The notes beneath the pieces were generated by a model that saw nothing but the letters and a program-made list of their open reading frames with translations, was not told the DNA's origin and made no database searches. 43,825 bases of DNA from Bradyrhizobium manausense (lineage in GTDB: Bacteria > Pseudomonadota > Alphaproteobacteria > Rhizobiales > Xanthobacteraceae), in NCBI RefSeq assembly GCF_001440035.1, contig NZ_LJYG01000111.1, forward strand, positions 28,786 to 72,610. The letters are read 5' to 3'. Shown in pieces: positions 1 through 5,952 of this stretch. Each line of letters begins with the position of its first letter. Within the stretch, counting starts at the first letter, position 1. The position numbers were made by a program, and so were the translations under genes.

Positions 1-492
1 CCCGCAAGCCAGATCCTGCCTTACGTGATCGCGCAGGTCTGCGGCGCCATCGTCGCCGCCGAGCTGCTCTACGTGATCGCCAGCGGTGCGCCGGGCTTCG
101 ACGTCACCAAGGGCTTTGCCTCCAACGGTTACGACGCGCATTCGCCCGGCCAGTACAGCATGGTCGCGTGCTTCATCACCGAGGTGGTGATGACCCTGAT
201 GTTCCTGTTCGTCATCATGGGCGCGACCCATGGCCGCGCGCCGGCAGGTTTCGCGCCGCTCGCGATCGGGCTGGCGCTGGTGATGATCCATCTCGTCAGC
301 ATCCCCGTCACCAACACGTCGGTGAATCCGGCGCGCAGCACGGGCCCGGCCCTGTTCGTCGGCGGCTGGGCGCTGGCGCAGCTCTGGCTGTTCTGGATCG
401 CACCGCTGATCGGTGGCGCGCTGGGAGGCGTGATCTATCGCTGGCTCAGCGAGGCGCCCTCGGGTGTCGTCGCAGGTGTGAAGACGGCGTGA
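1..492 (+). CDS. aqpZ: Aquaporin Z, C-terminal part (5' end outside window)
   Basis: This is the tail of an inner-membrane water channel. The frame is open from base 1, so the true start lies upstream. The visible 163 residues cover roughly the last four membrane segments. They include the second half-helix motif NPARS preceded by IPVTNTSV, with the His (MIHLVSIP), Thr and Arg that line the selectivity filter in E. coli AqpZ all kept. The stretch GFASNGYxxHSPGxYSM is also characteristic of AqpZ rather than of glycerol facilitators. It ends 30 bp before the convergent purK stop, and I see no clear terminator between them. AqpZ moves water passively and is used in osmotic adjustment. The family assignment is firm; the missing N-terminal half cannot be judged. 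Confidence 0.95.
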   Translation, partial: PASQILPYVIAQVCGAIVAAELLYVIASGAPGFDVTKGFASNGYDAHSPGQYSMVACFITEVVMTLMFLFVIMGATHGRAPAGFAPLAIGLALVMIHLVSIPVTNTSVNPARSTGPALFVGGWALAQLWLFWIAPLIGGALGGVIYRWLSEAPSGVVAGVKTA

Positions 493-522
493 TCCAAAAG
501 CGGGATCGCGGCTACGGTCGCC

Positions 523-1629
523 TCACTTGCTCTTCGAGGGCCTGACCTCGGTGACGTGGCCCATCTTGCGGCCGGGGCGCGGGGCGCCCTTGCCGTAGAT
601 GTGGACAGTCGCGCCGGGCACGCTCAGCCACTTCTCGTAATCATTGATCTCGTCGCCGATCAGGTTGGTCATGGTGACGACCTCACCGTGGCGCACGGGC
701 TTGCCGAGCGGCCAGCCGGCGATGGCGCGGATGTGCTGCTCGAACTGTGAGACGGAGGCGCCGTCGAGCGTCCAATGTCCGGAATTATGCACGCGCGGGG
801 CAATCTCGTTGACCAGCACCTTCGATCCGCCGCCATTGGCGAGCACGAACATCTCCACCGCGAGCACACCGACATAGTCGAGCGCGGTCGCGATCTTGCC
901 GGCAATGCTGCGCGCCTCCTCGGCGAGCGCATCCGGGATCGGTGCTGGTGCGCGGGAGATCTTCAGAATGTGGTCGCGATGCTCGTTTTCGGTGACGTCG
1001 AAGCATTCGACCTCGCCCGATGCAGCGCGCGCGGCGATGACGGAGATCTCGCGCTCGTACGGGATGAAGGCTTCCAGGATCGCCGATTTGGTGGCGAGGC
1101 TGGTCCACACTTTCGCAATGTCGTCGCCCTCGCGGATGATGGCCTGGCCCTTGCCGTCATAGCCGAAGCGGCGGGTCTTCAGCACCGCGGGAAGGCCGAT
1201 TCTGACGATCGCCTCGCGCAACGATGCGACCGAGGTGACGTCGGCATAGGCGGCGGTGCCGATGCCGAGCCGCGTGACAAAATCCTTCTCTGCGAGCCGG
1301 TCCTGGGTGGTCTCGAGGATCTTGCGGTTGGGCAGCACCGGACGGCGCGAATCCAGCACCAGGGCCGCCGCCGATGGAACATTCTCGAATTCATAGGTGA
1401 TGACGTCGACGTCGTGGGCGAACAGCTCGAGCGCCTCGACGTCGGCATATTCGGCGCAGGTCGCGTTCAGCACCACGTCGAAAGCCGGCGAGTCCGGATC
1501 GGGCGAGAACACCTGGCAGCGCAGGCCGAGCCGCGCCGCGGCCATGGCCAGCATTCGACCAAGTTGTCCGCCGCCGAGGATTCCGATGGTGTCGCCGGGC
1601 TTCAGCTTCACCTGCTTTGCGTCAGTCAC
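523..1629 (-). CDS. purK: N5-carboxyaminoimidazole ribonucleotide synthase
   Basis: PurK is an ATP-grasp enzyme that carboxylates aminoimidazole ribonucleotide with ATP and bicarbonate, the sixth step of de novo purine synthesis. The 368-residue protein has the N-terminal GILGGGQLGRM motif (about residues 16-26), the YEFENVP segment, the ATP-grasp core (AVLKTRRFGYDGKGQ, then an EAFIPYEREIS strand) and the late EIAPRVHNSGHWT motif. I chose the GTG at 1629 because its GTGA overlaps the TGA stop of purE, a typical translational coupling, and because the longer frame adds 17 residues with no family resemblance. It is the second gene of a purE-purK operon. Length and motifs are normal and nothing looks broken. 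Confidence 0.96.
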   Translation of the reverse strand: MTDAKQVKLKPGDTIGILGGGQLGRMLAMAAARLGLRCQVFSPDPDSPAFDVVLNATCAEYADVEALELFAHDVDVITYEFENVPSAAALVLDSRRPVLPNRKILETTQDRLAEKDFVTRLGIGTAAYADVTSVASLREAIVRIGLPAVLKTRRFGYDGKGQAIIREGDDIAKVWTSLATKSAILEAFIPYEREISVIAARAASGEVECFDVTENEHRDHILKISRAPAPIPDALAEEARSIAGKIATALDYVGVLAVEMFVLANGGGSKVLVNEIAPRVHNSGHWTLDGASVSQFEQHIRAIAGWPLGKPVRHGEVVTMTNLIGDEINDYEKWLSVPGATVHIYGKGAPRPGRKMGHVTEVRPSKSK

Positions 1630-2114
1630 GCCTTGCCCTCCGGGCGCTCGGCAACCGCCTCGGTCTGCGCCTTGCGCCAAGCCGCGAGGCGATCGGACAG
1701 CGCGGGATCTGACAGCGCCAACACGGACGCCGCCAGCAGCGCCGCGTTGATCGCGCCGGCCTTGCCGATCGCGAGCGTACCGACCGGAATGCCGGCAGGC
1801 ATCTGAACGATCGAATAGAGCGAATCGATGCCCTTCAGCGTCCTGGACTCGACGGGGACGCCGAACACAGGCAGTTCCGTCAGGGCCGCGGCCATGCCGG
1901 GCAGATGCGCGGCCCCGCCGGCGCCGGCGATGATGACCTTGAACCCTTCAGCCTTGGCGCCCTTGGCGAAGGTAAACAGCCGGTCGGGGGTGCGGTGAGC
2001 CGAAACGATGCGGGTGTCAGAGGCGACACCGAGCGCTGCGAGCGTGTCGGCGGCATGCCGCATCGTCTCCCAGTCCGACTGGCTTCCCATGATGATGGCG
2101 ATCGGCGCGGTCAT
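1626..2114 (-). CDS. purE: N5-carboxyaminoimidazole ribonucleotide mutase
   Basis: PurE moves the carboxyl group of N5-CAIR, the PurK product, to carbon 4 and gives CAIR. The 162-residue protein shows the class I signature: IIMGSQSDWETM near residues 7-18, VSAHRTPDRL with the catalytic His, and AGGAAHLPGMAAALT in the substrate loop. Class I enzymes depend on PurK, and purK follows directly with a GTGA overlap, so the pair is self-consistent. The start ATG at 2114 is set by the family's N-terminus, although no strong Shine-Dalgarno sequence is visible. Its promoter should lie in the roughly 90 bp shared with the divergent diguanylate cyclase gene. Confidence 0.97.
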   Translation of the reverse strand: MTAPIAIIMGSQSDWETMRHAADTLAALGVASDTRIVSAHRTPDRLFTFAKGAKAEGFKVIIAGAGGAAHLPGMAAALTELPVFGVPVESRTLKGIDSLYSIVQMPAGIPVGTLAIGKAGAINAALLAASVLALSDPALSDRLAAWRKAQTEAVAERPEGKA

Positions 2115-2201
2115 GACGTCAATTGTGCTCGGAAAACAGAAAGATAGGCCAGATTAATGGTTCCGGCCGGCGGCTCGCAAGGCGGTGGCAAGGAGAAGGG
2201 A

Positions 2202-2978
2202 ATGCACTATCCTGTCTTGGTGAATCCCCGCAAGCCTTCATTGAGCAGGATGCCCATGAAGAAACCGAAAAGGGCGACCGCTGCGAAGGCCAAAAAGGGC
2301 CGGAAAACCAGCGGGCGCCGAACGAAAGCTGCAGCCAAGCGGGCTGCGGCTGCCGCGCCGCGTCGCGTGACCGCCGTTGGCGCCAAGGAGGCCGGCAAGG
2401 ACGGCAGCAAGGCGACCATCCGCGACCTGCGGACCAAGCTCACGCAGGCGCTCCGACGCATCGCCGAGCTCGAGGCTGCAGCGGACACCGATTTCCTGCT
2501 CGACATTCCCAACCGGCGCGGCTTCGAGCGCGAGCTCCAGCGCGCCATCGCTTACATGAAGCGCTACCGTGCCAGCGGTGCGCTGATCGTGCTCGACGTC
2601 GACCGGCTGAAGCCGATCAATGATTCCTTCGGCCATGCTGCCGGCGACGAGGTGCTCAAGGCGATTGCCAACACGCTGACGCGACAGATCCGCGCGTCCG
2701 ACGTGGTCGGCCGTCGCGGTGGCGATGAGTTTGCTCTGCTGTTGTGGAATCTCAGCGAGACCGACGCGAAGGCGAAGGCTGCCATCCTGGAACAGGCGAT
2801 CGACGATTTGTCGTTCACCTTTCGCGGGCAGCACGTGACCGCGGGCGCCTCCGCCGGTGTCGCGCTGCTCGGTGCGCACTCAGATGCTGCTCGTGCGCTG
2901 GAGGAGGCCGATGCCGCCATGTATGTGCGCAAGGCGCACCGGCGCCACGAGCCGCGGATCAGGCTTGTGAGCAGCTAG
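2202..2978 (+). CDS. Diguanylate cyclase (GGDEF) with basic histone-like N-terminal tail
   Basis: This protein should make cyclic di-GMP from two GTP. The GGDEF domain spans about residues 95-250. It has an intact GGDEF signature (173-177), the metal-binding DVDRLKPIND segment (132-141) and an RASD inhibitory site (164-167) exactly five residues upstream, which suggests product feedback. There is no sensor domain or membrane segment. Instead residues 19-55 are almost all Lys, Arg and Ala, resembling the tail of histone H1, followed by a short helix (71-93) that could dimerise. I chose the ATG at 2202, 258 aa, because GGAGAAGGG lies just upstream; an ATG at 2157 would add 15 residues. The gene is divergent from purE. 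Activity is inferred from motifs. What the basic tail binds is unknown; nucleic acid or acidic membrane are both possible. Confidence 0.9.
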   Translation: MHYPVLVNPRKPSLSRMPMKKPKRATAAKAKKGRKTSGRRTKAAAKRAAAAAPRRVTAVGAKEAGKDGSKATIRDLRTKLTQALRRIAELEAAADTDFLLDIPNRRGFERELQRAIAYMKRYRASGALIVLDVDRLKPINDSFGHAAGDEVLKAIANTLTRQIRASDVVGRRGGDEFALLLWNLSETDAKAKAAILEQAIDDLSFTFRGQHVTAGASAGVALLGAHSDAARALEEADAAMYVRKAHRRHEPRIRLVSS

Positions 2979-3076
2979 GCATGATCCGGACTCGAAGGGC
3001 CGCGTTAGCGCAAAGTGTGCAGCGGTTTTCCCTCGCGACATCAGCGCAACGCGTTTGCGCGGAGATCATGCTCGAA
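2979..3076. repeat. Intergenic palindromic repeat (GCATGATC family)
   Basis: GCATGATC at 2979 is mirrored by GATCATGC at 3064-3071. The material between, with CAGCGGTTTTCC and a GC-rich middle, resembles a dispersed intergenic element that I know from Bradyrhizobium genomes. It fills the gap between the convergent diguanylate cyclase gene and a small unknown gene. It may act as a bidirectional transcription end. Confidence 0.55.
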
Positions 3077-3086
3077 CAACAAGACT

Positions 3087-3338
3087 CTACAGCGTTGCGA
3101 GATCTTCCGGCACGTTGCCGAATTTGCGCAGCAGCGTGGCATCGCCGAATTCACCGGTCATGGGATCGCCGCTGCGACTGAACGCGACTGCGCCGATATG
3201 GCCGGTGCCGCGCGCCAAGACTTCGGCGCGCCGCAGCGCGGCCGTAGGGCTCTGGCATTCTTCTGCGGCGCCGGCGACAGGCGATCCGTCGGCATCGATC
3301 AGGAAGGGCATTGCAACGTAGTAGGTCACATCTGACAT
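3087..3338 (-). CDS. Small conserved hypothetical protein
   Basis: An 83-residue soluble protein starting MSDVTYYVAMPFL. I do not recognise a named domain. It has no signal peptide, membrane segment or cysteine pair. The body mixes a possible two-strand start (TYYVAMPFLIDADG), an Ala/Arg-rich helix (TAALRRAEVLARG) and a Gly-rich middle. The ATG at 3338 is chosen because the frame upstream turns into the low-complexity antisense of the next gene. It lies 23 bp downstream of another small gene on the same strand (3362-3568), so the two are probably cotranscribed. Codon use matches the chromosome. It is likely real, with function unknown. Confidence 0.7.
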   Translation of the reverse strand: MSDVTYYVAMPFLIDADGSPVAGAAEECQSPTAALRRAEVLARGTGHIGAVAFSRSGDPMTGEFGDATLLRKFGNVPEDLATL

Positions 3339-3361
3339 GGCGTTGCTCCAATGGTGGGGTC

Positions 3362-3568
3362 TTAAGCGGCGCTGCTCCTGCTGCGCGAAGCCTCCGGAAT
3401 GCAACCGGCGGAAATCGCCGCCTGCAATTCTTCCAGCTCGGCTTCCAGATATTCGTTGGCCATGATCAGCGCTTTGATGGTGCTGCGCAGGTTGCCGTCG
3501 CACATCGCGATCGCCTGATCGCAGGCCTGTTCATAGTGGCTGTGGTCGAGAAGGGCTGGGACTGACAT
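3362..3568 (-). CDS. Small hypothetical protein, helical
   Basis: A 68-residue protein starting MSVPALLDHSHYEQ. It is predicted to be mostly helical: a segment HYEQACDQAIAMCDGNLRSTIKALI is followed by an acidic heptad-like stretch (EYLEAELEELQAAI). It has no membrane segment or named domain that I recognise. AAGGA stands about 8 bp before the ATG and is part of a duplicated AAGGACACC unit. The leader further upstream carries a 13-bp tandem repeat (3594-3658). It probably forms a transcription unit with the 83-residue gene downstream. Function unknown. Confidence 0.65.
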   Translation of the reverse strand: MSVPALLDHSHYEQACDQAIAMCDGNLRSTIKALIMANEYLEAELEELQAAISAGCIPEASRSRSSAA

Positions 3569-3593
3569 CGGCGGTGTCCTTGCGGGTGTCCTT

Positions 3594-3658
3594 GGGCATT
3601 AGCTGTGGGCGTTAGCCTTGGGTGTTAGCTTTGGGTGTTAGCCTTGGGTGTTCTTGGG
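3594..3658. repeat. 13-bp tandem repeat in the leader of the 3362-3568 gene
   Basis: Four direct copies of a 13-bp unit, consensus GGGYGTTAGCYTT, and a degenerate fifth run without gaps (3594-3606, 3607-3619, 3620-3632, 3633-3645, 3646-3658). A shorter duplicated GGTGTCCTTG unit follows toward the gene and contains its ribosome binding site. The array is not a multiple of three and lies outside any gene, so copy number could vary by slippage. Confidence 0.85.
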
Positions 3659-3737
3659 GCGGCGGGACTCATGTTCTTCTTTTGTTCTTTTTGAGTCAAG
3701 CGGATTCACGTGGCGGCATTCCGCGACCGCTCACGGA

Positions 3738-3944
3738 TCACGCAATGATATCAGGGGTAATCTGGTCTTCGATGAACGCGATACGGTCCCGCAACAACAG
3801 CTTGCGTTTCTTCAACCGCTGTAACCGCAACAGGTCGGGGGCAGGCGATTGATGCAGTGCATCGATCGCCGCGTCGAGATCTCGGTGTTCCTGCTGCAAC
3901 CGGGTGAGCTCGGCTTCGAGTTCACGCTCGTCTTCATGGGTCAT
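3738..3944 (-). CDS. YdcH/DUF465 family small coiled-coil protein (copy 1)
   Basis: A 68-residue, highly charged helical hairpin typical of the YdcH/DUF465 family. A first heptad helix (ERELEAELTRLQQEHRDLDA, about 5-24) is followed by a SPAPD turn and the family's LKKRKLLLRDRI helix (about 44-55). No enzymatic or membrane feature is visible. Members are widespread in alphaproteobacteria and have no settled function that I know of. It faces a second member of the same family (4274-4456) head to head across a 329-bp gap. The family call is firm; the biological role is not known. Confidence 0.85.
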   Translation of the reverse strand: MTHEDERELEAELTRLQQEHRDLDAAIDALHQSPAPDLLRLQRLKKRKLLLRDRIAFIEDQITPDIIA

Positions 3945-4273
3945 GTCTGCGGTGGCCGAAAACCGATAGGCTTGAGATCAAGGCTGTGGATGCCCTGTGG
4001 AAATTATCGTCCTTGCGCGGCTTGATCGCAAGCGATCTGCGGCCTTCCTGCACCCCTCTCCCGCAAGATATTTCGACGATTCGGGAAGCGCGCGGCGCAA
4101 GCACATTGATATCATGGATTCTTCGACGCACGGTTCCTTACTCACGCTTCGTTACATATGAATTTTCAAAAATGACCGTGCGACGACGGATACATATCGA
4201 CAGAACGAATCGCTGATGTACACTTGCGCGTCCGGATCGAATCCAAGGTTCACCCCTACCGAGGAGGTTTCGA
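3945..4273. other. Intergenic region between two divergent DUF465 genes
   Basis: These 329 bp hold no convincing gene. The part from about 4100 to 4270 is clearly richer in A and T than its surroundings (for example TTACATATGAATTTTCAAAAATG) and must contain the promoters of both divergent small genes. I could not identify a specific operator. Confidence 0.6.
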
Positions 4274-4456
4274 ATGACAATTCAGGCACATCTGGTTGAA
4301 TTGGAACGGAAGCACAAAACTCTCGAAAACGAATTGCACGAAGCGCTCGTGCACCTTTCAACAGACGACCTGCAAATTGTTGAGTTGAAGCGCCGCAAAT
4401 TGATGGTCAAGGACCAGATTGAACGACTGAAGCAGACCGGCGACACGCTTCACTAG
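4274..4456 (+). CDS. YdcH/DUF465 family small coiled-coil protein (copy 2)
   Basis: A 60-residue protein of the same family as the divergent gene at 3738-3944. It has a first helix (LVELERKHKTLENELHEAL), a short STDD turn and the signature helix LKRRKLMVKDQIERLK. A strong GAGGAGG ribosome site stands about 7 bp before the ATG. The two copies share the layout and the LKxRKLxxxDxI core but differ elsewhere, so the duplication is not recent. A hairpin about 40 bp past the stop could end transcription. Function unknown. Confidence 0.88.
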   Translation: MTIQAHLVELERKHKTLENELHEALVHLSTDDLQIVELKRRKLMVKDQIERLKQTGDTLH

Positions 4457-4497
4457 TAACCCCCGTAACAGCGTCAAGTTTGATCGTATCCTTTCAG

Positions 4498-4529
4498 GCA
4501 GGGACGAAAGCCTTTGCGCTCGTCCCTGC
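4498..4529. terminator. Hairpin between convergent genes
   Basis: GCAGGGACGA (4498-4507) pairs perfectly with TCGTCCCTGC (4520-4529) around a 12-base loop. It lies 42 bp past the DUF465 stop and 82 bp past the convergent oxidoreductase stop. There is no long T run, so it may be a weak or bidirectional terminator. Confidence 0.5.
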
Positions 4530-4610
4530 TGCAAGGTGCGCACCCGCGCGATCATCGTGCACAGCAGGCTTTGTGACGCGAGCCGGTTCTCACTCCGGCT
4601 CCAACGCTCT

Positions 4611-5714
4611 CTAGATTTCCGCGAGCTCTGCGACGTGGTCCGCGATCGCGAGCGAGGACGTCAGTCCCGGCGATTCGATTCCGAACAGATTGATCAGTCC
4701 TGCGACACCATGGTCGCGCGGACCCTGCATGAGAAAATCCTGCGTTGCCACCGCCGGCGGTACGATCTTGGGGCGGATGCCCGAATAACTCGGCATCAAC
4801 GCGCCATCGGGCAGCGTCGGCCAGTATTTGCGGATTGCAGGATAGAACCGTTCGGCGCGCGACGGATCGACCTCATAGTCGATCGTCTCGATCCATTCGA
4901 CATCGGGGCCGAATCGCGCTTGTCCTGCCATGTCCAGCGTCAGATGCACCCCAAGCCCGCCGGGTTCGGGCACCGGATAGATCAGGCGCGAGAACGGCGC
5001 GCGCGCATTGCAGCTGAAATAATTGCCCTTGGCGAGATAGGCCGGCGGAATCCGGTCGAGCGGCATGCCGTCGATGTGGCGCGCCACTGATGTCGCCGAC
5101 AATCCCGCGGCATTGACGAGCAGGTCGCATTGCAACGTCATCGGCGCTTCGCCGCCGGCTTCGAGCTCGATCACGCCCGCCTCCGCCTTGGCGCGGATCA
5201 GCGGCGTGTGAAACGCAAAGGCCGCGCCCGCCTCCTCGGCCTCACCCCGCAGCGAGAGCATATAGGCATGGCTGTCGATGATGCCTGTCGACGGCGACAG
5301 CAGGGCGGCGTCGCAGGCCAGCGCCGGCTCCAGCGCGCGCGCGGCCTCGCCGGACAGCAACTGCATGTCGAGCACGCCATTGGCCTCGGCATGCGCCTTG
5401 ATCGATTGCAGCTTCTCGGTTTCCTTCGCATTGGTCGCGACGATCAGCTTGCCGCAGTTCTTGTGCGGAATGCCGCGCTCGCCGCAATAGCGATACAGCG
5501 CATGCTTGCCGCTGACGCACATGCGCGCCATCCAGCTTCCGGCACGGTAGTAGATCCCGGCATGGATCACTTCGCTGTTGCGTGAGGAGGTGACGGTGCC
5601 GATGGCCTCGGCTTCCTCGAGCACGATCACCTCGCGCCCGGCCTGTGCGAGCCTCCTTGCCACCGCGAGCCCGATCACGCCGGCTCCGACGACAACGCAA
5701 TCCACCCTATCCAT
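4611..5714 (-). CDS. FAD-dependent oxidoreductase, L-2-hydroxyglutarate oxidase (LhgO)-like
   Basis: A 367-residue flavoprotein of the DAO family. The N-terminal dinucleotide fold VVVGAGVIGLAVAR puts GxGxxG at residues 10-15. It is followed by SSRNSEVIHAGIYY, a stretch shared by L-2-hydroxyglutarate oxidases and close to where FAD is held. The later PAYLAKGNYF and the C-terminal SYSGIRPK and GIESPGLTSSLAIA blocks fit the same group. LhgO oxidises L-2-hydroxyglutarate to 2-oxoglutarate and passes electrons to the quinone pool. The protein is shorter than E. coli LhgO (about 420 aa), but no motif seems to be missing. It stands alone and neighbours give no pathway hint, so the substrate is an inference from family. 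Confidence 0.8.
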   Translation of the reverse strand: MDRVDCVVVGAGVIGLAVARRLAQAGREVIVLEEAEAIGTVTSSRNSEVIHAGIYYRAGSWMARMCVSGKHALYRYCGERGIPHKNCGKLIVATNAKETEKLQSIKAHAEANGVLDMQLLSGEAARALEPALACDAALLSPSTGIIDSHAYMLSLRGEAEEAGAAFAFHTPLIRAKAEAGVIELEAGGEAPMTLQCDLLVNAAGLSATSVARHIDGMPLDRIPPAYLAKGNYFSCNARAPFSRLIYPVPEPGGLGVHLTLDMAGQARFGPDVEWIETIDYEVDPSRAERFYPAIRKYWPTLPDGALMPSYSGIRPKIVPPAVATQDFLMQGPRDHGVAGLINLFGIESPGLTSSLAIADHVAELAEI

Positions 5715-5793
5715 GGCGATGCAGAAGTCCCGCTGAAGGTGGTGCCGATGGTTCCGGTTTGCCTGGGAAACGCGCTGCGCGGGCGTTATCCGT

Positions 5794-5808
5794 TAAGAAA
5801 GCATTTAT
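5794..5808. promoter_or_regulatory. Possible CtrA-like site upstream of the GGDEF-EAL gene
   Basis: TTAA-N7-TTTA differs by one base from the CtrA consensus TTAA-N7-TTAA. It lies about 150 bp before the start of the c-di-GMP protein at 5953. A single near match in a short promoter is weak evidence. Confidence 0.25.
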
Positions 5809-5952
5809 CATGTCAGGGCAATTGCCGTATTTCACGTCACATTTTTCTATCGGGCCTACAGGCGTTTACCCGATCCCAACCCGTGAAGCCAGACAATCCG
5901 CAGTTGAAATTGCGGGTGGCTGATGGCTGAGAAGAACTGGCAGGAAGGCAGC

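Noticed and set aside
3594..3658. Tandem repeats as a possible CRISPR array
   Set aside because: The units are 13 bp and directly adjacent without spacers, and no cas gene is present.
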